64,000 nt of DNA from Oscheius dolichura (GCA_932521035.1 OW051496.1:10230001-10294000), one strand, 5' to 3'; numbered from the stretch's first letter, positions 33,640-47,700 are shown. The notes: generated by a model from the sequence alone, not told the origin. Translations and numbers: made by a program.

Positions 33640-34285
33640 TTAGCAGGATCACTCACCATCCACTGCTTGTCTTTGACCCGTCTGACTCGTTGCACGTGGC
33701 GAGGAGGAACACCTTGGCTGGCTTGTCGACTATGGCTCCTGGAAAAAGGAATGGCCGGGGGAAAAAAGCTCTCTTGGGAACATCTGGCCCTCTACTTCTT
33801 TCGGATATAAACTTTTGAGAGGCGAGAAAATGGAGAGCAGACAGAGGGAAATAAACATTTTTTGGCTTACCTTGAAGTCTCGCGGCTGGCGCGTGCCCCC
33901 CGGAGGGAAAACACGTTCATACTCAAAAACTTTGCTATTTTTTAATGAAGCAAATGCAACATCTTGTAGAGAATTTCAAGCTCTACAAGGTGCTATAAAA
34001 ATCACCTTTTGCCATCAAAAAAATAAAAAAATTAGAAGCTATTTTTAGGAAATTATGCAAAAATAACGAAAAGTCAGTGTTTTTCTGGATTTCTCTACTA
34101 TTGTTAAATTTTATTTGATGTTCTATTGTAGATTTTTATATTATTTTTTAGTTTAAGAAGGTGAAAACGAACCATTTTGTTCTGGCCTGCCGCGGTGGGG
34201 CGCCCAAGTCCCCGGGAGCACTTCTAGTCTCCGCATCTGGGTCTTCCCCCTCGCTTATCATATCCTTTGAAGCATCCAGCTGAAA
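33640..34285 (-). CDS. Possible additional 5' exons (OATP N-terminus or separate gene)
   Basis: Three exon-like pieces on the minus strand: about 34200-34285 (after TTTTCAG; LDASKDMISEGEDPDAE), about 33872-33930 (ending in AAG|GTAAGC) and about 33650-33738 (after TTTTCCAG, ending ATG|GTGAGT; frame SRQASQGVPPRHVQRVRRVK). The last two can be joined in phase. They have coding character but no recognised domain. They lie just upstream of the transporter, which lacks a clear start. The assignment is inference. Confidence 0.3.
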
Positions 34286-34374
34286 AACTATTCATAAATT
34301 GGGAGAACGAGATGGAAAAAAAAAATGAAAAAAGGAGGGCTGGCAGGTCAGAGAGAAGGAAAAGGAGGCGCGCC

Positions 34375-34462
34375 CACACCCGTAAACTATCGGCAGCTGC
34401 GCGGCCTTTTGTGTTCTTGGCGCGCGCATCAGTTCGCTCGACTGCCGAGATTTTACGGGTGC
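34375..34462. repeat. Family A palindromic element, copy 10
   Basis: CACACCCGTAAACTATCGGC and CTGCCGAGATTTTACGGGTG arms. Confidence 0.8.
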
Positions 34463-34699
34463 AGGCGCAACGAAACTCGGCCAAGGGAGGCATAAAAAAG
34501 GGCAATGACCTCCATAAAAGTATCCAATTGAGTAGATTGACAGGAGAGGAAATAGAAAAATAGATTCCCAAGAGGAAGATCGTCCGAGGGGGAGAAGTAG
34601 TAGTCAGTTGTTGCCGGTGATTTGTTTTTCCGGTCTCATTGAACCTCCCCCACCCTCGGGGGGTGACTAATTCGGACAAATTGAGTCGGACGGAGTGGG

Positions 34700-37600
34700 G
34701 AGGGGGATAAAGAACAGCTCACCACTATTTAAAGAGAAAAGATGGGCTATTTTAATCGAAGGAAGACAAAAATTGACGGGGGAGGAGGTAGGATGCGACC
34801 CCGAGGGGATAAATGAGCCTCATTAGCCGAGTCAATTGGATGATTCGCGCCTAACGGCCGTTGGGTCGGATACATTAAAAATTTCAAGAATAGATCAGAG
34901 ACAGAATGATGTCAGGAGTTTGATTTATGTCTATGTCATGGCACAAAATGTGTAAACATAGCCTGAAAGAACTTTCGCCATCACCCGGCCTCCCTCTCCT
35001 TTTACTACTCACCGCCTGGATTAATTGAGCCCCCTACTCTATGTTCTTCTAATTATACGGACGTGTGTATGTTGAAATATGTTTATAAAAATAATAGATG
35101 AGAATTTGTTATTTCTAGAGAGAGAGAGAGAGAGCCGAAAATGCGGCCCAGGGTTCAATCAGAGTATGGCACCATTCGCCAACGCCCCGGGCTGGACCAA
35201 GCGCCTAAATTATGGACAAAGAAGACGCTCTGGATGAAAAAGAGACGGCACACCACTGATGTTTTTTTAGGGAATCGGGGAAGCAGAAAGATAAGATAGA
35301 GAAAAATTATAGATTTGGACCATAAAATAGAAAAGAGTCAGAAAACAAAGTATTGTATCAGTTCAATTTAATTTTTCTTGTTATATTTGTGCTTATTTAT
35401 TTTATTGCAATGTGTTTTCTGAAAGAATATTAGCAAATCAAGATATAAAGCTATAGTATCAAGAATTCATGCAAAAGAATTGAACAGCAAGGGAGAGAGG
35501 TCACTTTCCCTCTCTCGCAACCTTTTCGGCGGCCAGAGTACAACAAAAACAGCTCGGCGAACATCAAGACCTAATTATTATGGAATATTATTGAGAATTA
35601 GTTCAATTCTATCAGTGAAAAATTCGCCCGGACCAAGAAATTCCATAAAAATAGAAGATTACTCTCCCGTGGGCGTGATAAAAGTACAAACTACTCTTTA
35701 TCTTGAATTGTTGACTTTTTTTATCGAGAAACGTGAATGCCAGTGCCTAAAAGAGGATATAAAAACAGAATTAGGGTCAATTTGTCTGTCATCTACGGAG
35801 AAAGAAATAAAGAAGGAGAGGAAAAACGAACGCATGACGCCAGAGAGAAGGATTTCCATAAGCAGGATTAGTTACACCATTGAAAGTCTAGTGCATTACA
35901 TTTCACAGATGGTGATTTTTGCCTCTCCCATGGTTTTTGATTCCCTTGCAATATGAATAAATGAGAAATAAGAAAAGTGTGACTTTTAGATGGAGGGGAA
36001 GTGAAAAAGAGTGGCCGGCAGTCCTCCCTCACCCATCCGGCTGTGTGGTATCCTGCTCGGATTGATTTAGTCCACCCAGCCATACACACACATAAGAGGG
36101 AAAAATATAATTAACGAGAATATAAAAATAGAAAACAGCAGCAGCATGTGACAGCGAATTGGGAGAACAGATGGACTCAACAAGAACCTGTCAACTATGG
36201 ACAAGAGGATCTAGATGTGATTTATGTTGGGCAGGACATGCGGCGAGGGATAGGCGACCTTGAACTTTGTATGAGATTTATAGGAGGTGAGATTAGCAAA
36301 AAACCTTGGATTGTATCAGAAGAAAATAGAATTAGGAGAAAATTTGGAAACTATAAAAAGCATTTCAATACAATCCAGAAAAAAATAGATTACTTGGTCG
36401 AATGCGCTTCAATAAATTGGAGAGGGATATTCAATGGGAGTAGATGGAGAGCACTTCGCTGAATGAAGTTGGATACGCTCTCAAAATAAGTATAAACACA
36501 TCAAAAATGCATATTAGAAAATGTAGAATAGAATATTGTGAGAAATCAAGTTGCTATGAAGTTTTACACAAGGTCAACTGTAAGAGAGAGAGACACTAAT
36601 TGACGGTCATTTTATGTCCTAGTTTTTTTTTAACTATAGACTATAGAAAGGTGAAGGTTAGCTGCATTTATGTGATTATATTTTTCGAGCATTGTGTAAA
36701 AACAAAAGCCGTCCGTTCCTTTTCCTTGTGGGTGTGAGGAAAACACCATCGACCAGCTGAAGGCTAGAATATTCCCAGTGGAACGTGGCAAAAAAGCAGA
36801 AGAAGCAAAACTACTTATAAATATTGGAGAATATATTGGCAAGAGCGAAAAAAAGAAGAAGAAGTGAGAACACAAGTGAAAAATGAAACCTCAAAAGAAA
36901 GGTCGAGGTGGATTGGAGAGCACATAGCCAGCTGGCGACAGGCGCTTGCTAGTTGACAGCTGGCCAACCATAAATAAAAAGAACAAGGGAATGATAAGAC
37001 AGGAAGTTGTGTGTTCGGCTGGAGAAGAGACTCATTTGGCGATGGGGACCAGATGTTCTTCTCCCTCGGGAAGAACGGGTGACGGGCAATGACCTTTTTT
37101 ATTGTTCGGGGATCAATTTGTGACATAGAGACGAGAGTTTTACAACAAAATGAAATCAGATGTGGAAAAGGCGAAAGATCTGTATCATTATTTATTTTTG
37201 CTTGTTTTTTTTAGTTTTATAGAAAGTTGTACTCTTTTTACTGATAAATATTCAAAAGAAATAAATTGTAGCGTAAAATCGAAGCAAACAGGTCAATAGT
37301 AGTGCGCCACGGGGGGGGGGGGGGGGGGCACACCTCATAAAAAGCCGTGGTTCTAATGTGTTTTGACTGTAGGCGAGAAAAATATAATACCTGACAAACT
37401 TTGTAGAAAAATAGTCTAGCCTGTTTTTAGAATATAAAACGGTAGATTCTTCTCAAAGAAATAATGTGACCAGCTCGTTTTCTCTGTAAATATTTGCTTT
37501 CAAGTAACAAAAAGCTGTTGGTAAGGATTTCCTTTCATTAGCATTGATTTTGTAAGTTTTCTAACACTAAACAAGTATTATTTGAAGAAAAAAAATATGA

Positions 37601-38940
37601 CATCAAGATAAAAGGATATATTTTGAGGAAAGACCTATTGTTTTTCCCTATTCATCCCATATTACCCTTTCTATACTTTTCTACGTGAGATCCGGGAGAA
37701 CATTTTGAACATGGTAAACAATTAGAACCACAGAAAAGGGTAAAGAAGTTTGATATATTAAAAGAGAAAAACAAGTTCGCGAGAGGATAATATTTCGCCC
37801 AAGCGAAAGTGAAATGACGTGCTCTCTAATCGAAAATAGAGTTCGCTGCTGCAAAAATGCATATTGGAGATTTATTGCGTGCTTTCCCACCCTCTCTCTT
37901 TCGCAATTTGCCCTTTTGGCTCTTATTTCATCGTGCGTAAGTAGTGAAAAAGAGGGAGAATCTCTCTAAATAAAAGTTCAATTTGTCAAGGGAAGAAGAG
38001 AAGAAAACGACGTGAGATCGAATTACGCACACGCGATTTACGCTCTCTCATTTGAGTGAGATGCGTAAATTCTTCTATTTCTTTGATTAAATTGGGCGAG
38101 AAGAAGACGTACGACGTTATTTGCAGTGGGACTTTCTCTCTCTTTGTATACACGGCAGTGTAAACAGTTTTTGACAGACTGCCGGAGTGGCCATTGCGTG
38201 GATCCAGTAAACTGAGAGTAGCACTTCACACGGTCAAGTGCTCTTTGAGTTTTGCTTTGAGAAAAGAAATATAGCCAAGTGGGATATGGGAAAAAGGATT
38301 GCTTATATGACCCCTGTTTCATAATTGCGTGCTTTCTTCAATTTTTCACCAAAGAAACAACTATTAGCCGCCAATGGAAATAATTATAGGGATAATTCTA
38401 TTGCTCCACGTTTGATGAGAAAGAACCGGATATAAGAGTTGAAAAAGTTTTGGTATACGAAAAATTGCATCAACTTTTTAGATACTATACAAAATCACCC
38501 CGAATTCAAGAATAAAAGTTCGAATACTAGGTGTAGTGGAGAATACTTCAAATACATATGGAAATTCTAATGTTTTAACCCCAGGAAATTGATAGAGAAT
38601 ATGCAGCCTCAAAAGAGTGGCCAGAAAAAGCGTGGGAGGGTCGCTGTGGCCCGCAACAGACACGTTGGCTCTCTCATGGCTGTCGCCCTCGCAATCGATC
38701 GCTTTCACTGCATAGCTACTTGTTTTTTTGACAAACAACTAACACAATACAAGTTTCCGGTCGTAAGCATAGCATCTAATTCATTGGTAGTATAGGTCCA
38801 CTGTATTATGGTTATTGTTCCAATATTTATCTAAATTTATGTATAAAAATTTGTAAAAAAAAAAACTCGTTTTATTGATAGTCTCTACAAACGTGTCATA
38901 ATTACATTTACTATTATCTCTAAGGCAAAGCAATCGCAAC
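34700..38940. other. Gene-poor interval
   Basis: No gene recognised. It contains AT-rich DNA, a (GA)n tract near 35,115, an 18-G run at 37,311, and short frames (for example 36,148-36,462 plus and 38,589-38,795 plus) without family motifs. The right edge is the 3' UTR of the NDUFV1 gene (AATAAA on the minus strand near 38,870). Confidence 0.5.
37311..37328. repeat. Poly-G run (18)
   Basis: Eighteen consecutive G flanked by CCAC and CACACC; G-quadruplex-capable, in non-coding DNA. Confidence 0.95.
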
Positions 38941-38953
38941 TAAAGAAAATGCT

Positions 38954-41291
38954 TTAGGCCTGAGCTGCAAGTCCTTTCTCAGCTAGTACTTGTTTGTGGT
39001 ATTCGGCCATCCGTTGCTCTAGCTCTGGACGGAAATGTCTGATGAGACCCTGAAAGATAAATTAGTTTCGGAAACAGTGCATACAAATTAGAACAGTACA
39101 TAAAAAGCAAGGTTAACATGGAAAAAAAATTAGAAAAAAGTACCTGTACAGGCCAAGCAGCAGCATCTCCAAGAGCACAAATAGTATGTCCTTCGATTTG
39201 CTTTGACAGTTCCCACATCATGTCAATTTCGGATACTTTAGCTTTTCCATCAACAAAGCGCCACATCATTTTATTCAACCAACTGCATCCTTCTCGGCAA
39301 GGGGTACACTGTCCACAGCTTTCATGTTTATAGAAAAGCGACAATCTGGCAATACATTTTACAACATCGGCCTAAATAATATGAATAGAAATAAAAACAA
39401 ACAAAAAACATACTTGCTTGTTCATGACAATGACAGCAGCAGTTCCAAGACCAGATTGAGCAGCAACAAGTGCATCAAAATCCATCAAAACGGTGTCACA
39501 AACGGGTCTGAAAATGATTTTTATAAAGTAGAAAATAGTAACAAAAAAATATCTAACTATATCTATTTAAAAATGGCTGAAACTTCTAGTACAATATATA
39601 TATAACAAACATACTTGGGCAGAAGAGGAACAGATGATCCACCAGGAATAATAGCCAACAAATTATCCCATCCTCCAATTACTCCACCACAATGGCGTTC
39701 GATAAGTTCTTTGAGAGGGACCGACATTTCCTCTTCAACAGTACAGGGATTGTTTACATGTCCGGAAATGCAGAAAAGCTGAATAAATTGCAAAAGAATT
39801 AACCGATAATTACCTTTGTGCCACGATTACGTTCTCTACCAAATGAAGCGAACCATTCTCCACCACGGCGGCAGATGGTAGGTGCAACAGCGACTGTCTC
39901 CACATTAGTAACAGTAGTCGGACAGCCAAAAAGTCCGATATCAGCTGGGAATGGAGGCTTCAGACGGGGCTTTCCTTGTTTGCCTTCAAGCGATTCAATA
40001 AGGGCCTGTAAAAAACTGGGTTTAGCTATAACAAATAAATTAGGTGCAGAAATAAACACTGTTGAAATTTAAAGGAACAGTCAGGAACCTGGGAAGTTGA
40101 CTGTAGATTTTCGCGGGCTTTGAGAAAGCGCGGGAAACTGATTATTCGCCCATGCGCAGTTTCCACATTTTCTTATTTTTTAATAGTCTATATTGATTAT
40201 TTTGATGCCACTGCTCATAAACAATCAAAAGCATATCAAGAAAACAAGAAAAAATACGCTAAAACTGTCGGCGTGCTAAATATTCAAAAGCGCGCCAAAG
40301 GCGCGGGACGCTTGTGAGCGCAGTCGCCACGGGACCACTGCGCTCAAACCGAGGGTTCCTGACTGTTCCTTTAAAGAATCATTTAAACAGTGACTTAAAC
40401 TTACGGTCTCTTCTCCACAAATATATGCACCTGCTCCACGGTGTACAAAGACATCGAAATTATACCCTGTTCCGAGACAATCTTTCCCAAGGTAACCAGC
40501 CTATAAAGTGTTGCTTTCAATGCCTGTAGTACAAACCTTATATGCTTCAGCAATTGCTTCCTGGAGGATAGCGGCCTCGTTATAAAATTCACCACGGATA
40601 TAAATGTAAGCAGCACGAGCTCCCATAGCTACTCCACCAATTAGGCAACCTTCAATCAACTGAAAGGCACTGTAATAATAGTTTTATGTGCCGCACCTTA
40701 TGAGGATCGTGTCGCATAATTTCTCTATCTTTGCATGTACCAGGCTCTCCTTCGTCAGCGTTTACTACTAAGTATTTCGGTCTAAATAATATTTGATATT
40801 TGAATATAGAACATTTGCAATACCTGCCATCGAATGGCTTGTTCATAAAACCCCATTTCATACCAGAGGGAAAGCCGGCACCACCACGGCCACGTAGTCC
40901 AGAAGTTCTCAACTCACCAAGAATCCAATCGGATCCTTTCGTTATAATTTCTTTAGTTTTGTACCAATCTCCCTAAAACAAAATCATACACACAATGAAC
41001 TCATAAAGATAAAATATCAAACAAAAAATATAGAAAGAATGGTGACCCTTTTTAGTGCTCCTTTGAGACGGTAATCATGTCGGCCATACAAGTTGGTGAA
41101 AATTCTATCAGTATCTTTCAAATTACCAAAGCTGGTTTTTTCGACCTTTTGTTGTGGTTGCGGAGGGGCAGTGGCGGCTCCCCTTACCGCTACCCGCGTT
41201 GCTAAAAACATTTAGTTGGAATATATAGAAAAATAAGATTACCTGTGGCTCCCAAGACGCGGCCTCCTAGGGAAACCATTGAAGATGCCAT
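38954..41291 (-). CDS. nuo-1: NADH:ubiquinone oxidoreductase 51-kDa flavoprotein, NDUFV1
   Basis: Mitochondrial complex I subunit that oxidises NADH through FMN and iron-sulfur centre N3. The start at 41291 ([16 protein letters not shown]) looks like a transit peptide and follows an ATTCTAG acceptor-like site. Motifs in order: [13 protein letters not shown], the NADH/FMN glycine loop [58 protein letters not shown], and the 4Fe-4S ligands [15 protein letters not shown] plus the later Cys in [15 protein letters not shown]. Ends GLAAQA at TAA 38954. About nine exons; one intron (40,060-40,403) carries a family E element. All expected cofactor residues are present. Divergent from the PP2A subunit with about 680 bp between the starts. 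Confidence 0.95.
40068..40375. repeat. Family E inverted-repeat element, copy 1
   Basis: Ends TTTAAAGGAACAGTCAGGAA and its reverse complement TTCCTGACTGTTCCTTTAAA; interior with GCGCGCCAAAGGCGCGGGAC. In an NDUFV1 intron. Confidence 0.8.
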
Positions 41292-41973
41292 ATTGGCAGC
41301 CTAGAATTGTTTTATTGTGGCTTTTCAAAGAAACGGATAAAATCATACATAAAAGGTCATATTTTTATGATTTGATTCGTTTTACATTTAGAAAGGCAAC
41401 ATATACTATTTATGCTATTTTATGCTGATCGAAATATGAGGAAAACACACAAAGCAATTGAGGGAAAGTGTAAAAAATAGTGAAGGGAGTTTGTGAAAAG
41501 ATACGACGAGAACAGAAACGTGCTCTGGCGCCGAGGTGTTCGTTTTCCCTCCGAGACCGCTGAAAAATCCTTTAATCCGGCGCGAGCTCGCTCTCCGTGC
41601 TCGTCTCATCTCGGCTCAATTGATTTTTGCCATATCTCCGCTTGATTATGCGTATCATCCGTATCTCTTCTCGCATCTAACTTTCACACGTTTCTCGCCA
41701 CTAAATACAACGACTAAAAGTAAAAGCCGTAGATTTGTTTGAATTGAAATGTTGAGTTTCTTTCAAAACAGTCTAGCAGCACTTATTTTGAAATTATTTT
41801 CGACAGTGAGGCCGATGTGGATTTTCCTTATGCTGTGTTGCCGTACCACTATGGAACGCATTTCACACGAAATAACAATGGATTGCTAGAATTTTACCTG
41901 ACGAATTATCTTTATATTGATTTGTTTTCGTTGAAAAACAACTTCATCATAATTTGTTTTCAGTTAATAAGAA
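41292..41973. promoter_or_regulatory. Divergent promoter region, NDUFV1 / PP2A-A
   Basis: 682 bp between two outward-facing housekeeping genes. It is expected to hold both promoters. I see no recognisable core element beyond AT-rich DNA and a TTTTCAG acceptor-like site before the plus-strand ATG. Confidence 0.5.
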
Positions 41974-44248
41974 ATGGCTGCTGTTGCTCATCACGATGAA
42001 GCTGAAGACAATCTATATCCAATCGCAGTTCTTATTGATGAGCTGCGCAATGAAGACGTACAGCTGCGCTTGAATAGGTATTGTCTTCGTTGTGCACAAA
42101 TATCATTCTTGTAGTATCCGAAAATTGTCAACGATTGCCTTGGCTTTGGGACCTGAGCGCACACGAAATGAGCTAATTCAATTTTTAACAGGTTTGCATT
42201 CATAGCTTCCATGGTTACAGCTATATTTAGATACAATTTATGATGAAGATGAAGTCCTTCTTGTCTTGGCCGAGCAATTGGGAAACTTCACACCTCTGGT
42301 ATGGATTGAACAAAATATAATTTCTAGTGATTTGCAGATTGGTGGTCCTGATTGGGTTCAGTGCTTGCTTCCTCCCCTTGAAAATTTAGCTACTGTAGAA
42401 GAAACGGTCGTTCGTGATAAAGCCGTAGAAAGCCTTCGTAAAATCGCCGATAAACATAGCACTGCTGCATTGGAAGAGTACTTCATCCCGATGCTTAAGC
42501 GCCTCGCTACTGGAGACTGGTTTACCTCCCGCACATCGGCTTGCGGTCTCTTCAGTGTGGCATATGCCCGCCTCAGTCCTAGCACAAAAACCGACTTGAG
42601 AAAGTCTGTATTTATTTTTTCGTCAGTACGATATGGTTTAGCTTGTTCCGCCAGTTATGCAGAGATGATACTCCGATGGTCCGTCGTGCTGCTGCTGGTA
42701 AACTCGGAGAGTTCGCAAAGGTGGTAGAGAAGGATCACCTTATCGAAGAACTTAACGCATCTTTCTCTGACCTTGCAATTGATGAGCAGGTAGCAATTTT
42801 GTTATTCATGAACCGATATCCTTGCAGGATTCTGTACGTCTTCTTGCTGTTGAGAGTTGTGTCGCCATGGCAGCTCTACTAAATGATGAGGCTAAGCGTG
42901 ACCTTGTTCGGCCTGTCCTCACTAACCTTATTGACGACAAAAGCTGGAGAGTACGCTTTATGGTAGCGGAGAAGCTTATTGAGGTTTTCAAAAATTTGAT
43001 TTCATTGTAATGTGTAAATTTAGCTACAAGCTGCTGTTGGTGAAGAGATGTCCATGAATGACCTTCTTCCAGCATTTACTAACCTTCTTAAAGATCCAGA
43101 GGGAGAGGTCCGTAGCGCTGCAGCCCAGAGAATTCAAGGTATTAAAATTACATTGCAAAGTTTCAAAGTAACCCAGATTTTTGTGGCAACTTGCCGAAGG
43201 CAAGACGCGAGGAAGCAATAATAAATCAAGTACTTCCTGTTGTTCGTGATCTAGTATCTGATCCCAATCAACATGTGAAGACCGAGCTAGCTGGAGTTAT
43301 AATGGGATTGGCTCCGCTTGTTGGAAAGGACAACACTATCAATTTACTTCTCCCCATTTATATGCAGTTGCTAAAAGACAGCACTGCTGAAGTTCGGCTC
43401 AACATCATTAGCAGTCTTGACAAGGTTTATTTTTTTCATTCAGTTAACATCCACTAGTTTAGGTTAACGAAGTTATCGGCGCCTCTCAACTTTCCCAATC
43501 CTTGCTTCCAGCCATCGTTGAGTTGGCTGAAGACAGCAAATGGCGCGTACGCCTGGCTATTGTGCAGTTTATGCCGCTTTTGGCAAATCAACTTGGACAG
43601 GAATTTTTCGACGAAAAGCTGCTCTCTCATTGTCTTACTTGGCTGACGGACCACGGTTTGTGACTAATCATTTTGCTGACGTGTATATTTAGTATATGCT
43701 ATTCGTGAAGCGGCTACTGGAATTCTTAAAGAATTAGCCCAGAAATTTGGTGGAGAATGGGTCAGCAAAAATTTGATCCCTAAAATTCAGAATCTCTCAA
43801 AGGTGTTGTTTTCTACAGAACGCGCTAAATCTTATTTTCTAGGATTCCAACTACTTACATAGAATGACTTGCCTTTTCTGTCTGAATACATTAAGCGAGG
43901 CAGTAGGAAGCGAACAGACTGTTCGTGACATTCTTCCTATTGTGAAAGAATTAGCTGCTGACAATGTTCCTAATGTTAGATTCAACGTCGCCAAAAGCTT
44001 GCTTCGGATAGGAAAAGTCGTCTCTCCCGCGTGAGTGTTTCTTTTAAATATATTTCTTGGCATTTTATTTGGGCATATATTTTGTTATAAAATCGTTTTG
44101 CAGTGTTCTACAGTCCGAGATAAAACCCCTTTTAACCAAGCTTGCGACTGATGCGGACTTTGATGTCAAGTTCTTTACTGAAGAAACTAAAAACGGTACG
44201 TATCAATGGATATAGTATTTTTCAACGATTTTAGCGCTTGGACTTTAA
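41974..44248 (+). CDS. paa-1: Protein phosphatase 2A 65-kDa scaffold subunit A (HEAT repeats)
   Basis: Scaffold that joins PP2A catalytic and B subunits. The ATG at 41974 follows GTTTTCAG by 9 nt, typical of a nematode trans-splice acceptor. About 590 residues in about ten exons, the usual length. Arrays of HEAT repeats are evident: [116 protein letters not shown]. Each shows the D-x-x-x-x-VR-x-A pattern of the PP2A-A interior helices. Ends [17 protein letters not shown]. The next gene, valyl-tRNA synthetase, starts 483 bp downstream on the same strand. Confidence 0.95.
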
Positions 44249-44731
44249 AAACCTTCCGATCTTCGTCTCCATGTACCCATAAAGCATCTCCCATATTTTT
44301 AATACCCAAATTGTATTCATAACGAAACAAAGCGGCTTGGCGATTATGAAAACGTCTAATTTCATTTATTATATTATGTTTTCTCGAAACCGTTTCAATA
44401 AATATTCAGTAGTTTGTCTCGTACACACACTAAGCTTCCCGCTTTGCCGGTGCATTTTTTTACAAACGTTACGATCATTTGACTTCGAAAAGTGTTGCTA
44501 CCTAACAATTAGTCATAAAACGAAGCAACACTGTTAAAACCTTTCAAATTTACATGGTTTGCATCTCATTAGTCGTACTCCATATCGTTTGTATTTCGCA
44601 ACGCTATGCGTCAAAGTGATGTAATTTGACGAGCCATCTATATAGAGAAGTTTTTAGACCAGGGGAATTGAATGGTTTCCTACATCTTTTCGCTTCCTAA
44701 TCTACAACTTATTAGTAACTAGTTTTCAGAG
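44249..44731. other. Intercistronic region PP2A-A / ValRS
   Basis: AT-rich, no gene seen. AATAAA near 44,397 could end the upstream mRNA; AGTTTTCAG immediately before the ValRS ATG is an acceptor-like site. Confidence 0.45.
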
Positions 44732-47700
44732 ATGACTGAAGGTAAAGTCAAGACTGAGAAGGAATTGAAAAAGGAGGCCGAAAAGGCTGCCAAATTGGCT
44801 AAATTCCAAGAAAAACAGAAAAAATTGGCGGAAAAAACTGCAGAAGCCAAGAATAAACCGAAAGAGGTTCTTACTTGCTTTACGTTATTAGGGCCATTAT
44901 TTTAGGAGAAGAAGACGAAAGAGACTGTGGAATACACTACAGCAACTAAGCCTGGAGAGAAAAAAGGTCTTATTACAATCTTTTTAAGTAATATTTTTTC
45001 TTAAGATGTTCAAGGTGCAATGCCTTCGGCTTATAGCCCTAAATATGTTGAGACCGCGTGGTACGAATGGTGGGAAAAGGAAGGATTTTTTAGACCGGAG
45101 TATGGAAGAAAGGACGCTCTGTAGATTATTGTTTTTTTTTTGCTTGTGTATGTCTTGTTTAGTGAACCTAACCCGAACGGCAATTTTACAATCTGCATTC
45201 CGCCACCTAATATCACTGGAAATCTTCATGTCGGTCATGCTCTGGCCACTACCTTGGAGGATACTATGATTAGATTTAATAGAATGCTTGGAAAAACAAC
45301 GCTTTTTGCACCTGGATGTGACCATGCTGGAATCGCGACTCAGGTAAGCAGTTATAAAGATTTTTATTAAAATATTTGTTTAGGTTGTTGTTGAAAAGAA
45401 GTTGCAACGGGAACGAGGTCTAAGTCGACATGACCTGGGACGTGAACGTTTTGTTCAAGAAGTATGGCAATGGCGAAATGAGTGAGCTGTTGTGCTTTTA
45501 CTATTTTTAATCATATATTTTTAGGAAGGGAGATGTTATTTATGATCAATTCCGTAAAATGGGAGCATCTGTTGACTGGGACAGAGCTTGTTTTATGATG
45601 GATCCCAAAATGATGAGAGCTGTTACAGAAGCTTTTATACGCATGCATGAAAGTGGAACCATTTATAGAAGCAACCGTCTTGTTAATTGGAGTTGCGCTC
45701 TACGTAGTGCCATTTCCGATATTGAAGTCGATAAGCAGGATCTAGCGGGCAGGACTATGTTATCTGTTCCGGGTTACAGTGAAAAAATAGAATTCGGAGT
45801 TCTAGTCTCATTCGCCTATAAAATCAAAGGAAGCGGTATCAACGATTTATATTCTCTAATGCACAACATTATTCAGATGAAGAAGTTATCATTTCTACTA
45901 CGCGTATCGAAACCATGCTCGGTGATACTGCCATTGCAGTTCATCCCGATGACAGCAGATATAAGCATTTGGTTGGCAAGGTAATTTATTTTCTTGCTCT
46001 CTAGTGTATAATTTTTCAGAGTTGTGTCCATCCTTTCATTAATCGTGAGCTTCCGATCATAGCCGATACGTTTGTTGAGATGGAGTTCGGAACAGGCGCT
46101 GTTAAGATAACACCTGCACATGATCATAACGATTACGAAGTAATTTTAATCTTATAATTATGAAAATTCCTCATCATAGGTTGGCCAACGGCACAAGTTG
46201 CCTTTTATTACATGTATTACTGACGAAGGTTTGATCGCTCAAAATTGTGGGCATTTCTCTGGCATGAAAAGATTTGATGCTCGTAAGGCTATCATGGATG
46301 CATTAAAAGAGAAAGGACTCTATAGGGATAAGAAAGACAATGCTATGGTTGTCCCTGTTTGCAGGTTCATTTTTTTAAATGTATTTCATTTAATTAAAAT
46401 TTTCAGTCGATCAAAAGACATTATTGAGCCTATTCTAAAAGCACAATGGTATGTCAAATGTGATCACATGGCTCAAAAAGCATTGAAAGCTGTAGCAGAC
46501 GGAGAACTGAAGCTTATCCCTGATTTCCATATTAACACATGGAATAGGTGGCTAGAAAACAGCCGGTAATGCATTGTCGTTAACAAATATGGATTGTTTA
46601 TTTTCAGTGATTGGTGTATTTCTCGTCAACTATGGTGGGGACACCGAATTCCAGCGTATTTTGTCACTATCGAAGGAAATACGTCTGGTGACCCATGTGA
46701 TGATAAATATTGGATCTGTGCACATAATGAGACGGATGCTCGTGAAAAAGCTGCTAAGAAATTCAACGTTGATCCCAAAAAAGTGTCACTAAAATGGGGT
46801 ATGCTATTTCAATTTGTTTTATTTCAAAACTTTTCAGACGAAGATGTTTTGGATACATGGTTTTCGTCTGGTATGTGGCCTTTTGCTATTTTCGGCTGGC
46901 CGAACAACACTTCCGACCTCAAGGCCTTCTTCCCTTCACAAGTTATGGAAACGGGCCACGACATTCTCTTCTTTTGGGTGGCGCGTATGGTCTTTATGAG
47001 CCAGGAGCTTTGTGGACAGCTGCCTTTTAAAGAAGTTTACCTGCATGCCCTTATACGTGACGCTCATGGAAGGAAAATGTCAAAATCTTTGGGAAATGTT
47101 ATCGATCCGCTAGATGTTATTCGAGGAGTCACCTTGGCAGAATTAAACAGACAATTGACAACAGGAAATTTGGATGCTAAGGAATTGAAAATAGCTCAAG
47201 AAGGCCAGGCAAGAGATTATCCTAATGGTATTCCGGAATGTGGAACTGATGCATTAAGATTTGCTCTTTTGGCATATACTAGTCAAGGCAGAGACATAAA
47301 TTTGGATGTCCTTCGAATTCAAGGCTATCGTTTCTTCTGCAATAAAGTAAGCTTAATATTTTGATGCTTAATTTTATATTCAGATCTGGCAAGCCGTCAA
47401 ATTCACATTGATGCAATTAGGAGAAGGCTATAAAGCTGAAGGTATTTTCAAATCTACTGGTAAAGAATCTCAACTCGACAAATGGATTTTATCACGATGT
47501 GCATATGCCGTCCAGCAATGCAAAGAAGGACTTGACAAGTTTCAATTTACTGAAGTACGTTCTGATCTTCGTTGTAATCTTAGTTCGTATTTCAGTTTAC
47601 GACGGCTACTTATAATTTCTGGCTTTACGATCTTTGTGATGTGTATCTAGAAGGAATTAAACCTGTCATTTTTACTGGTATGCATAGTTTTCTGGGATTT

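Noticed and set aside
36148-36462. 104-codon plus-strand frame in the gene-poor interval
   Set aside because: No motif, no clear splice or poly(A) context, AT-rich; could be chance.
38589-38795. Frame containing ALAIDRFHCIA, reminiscent of a GPCR DRY region
   Set aside because: Only this short phrase resembles a receptor; no flanking transmembrane exons are visible.
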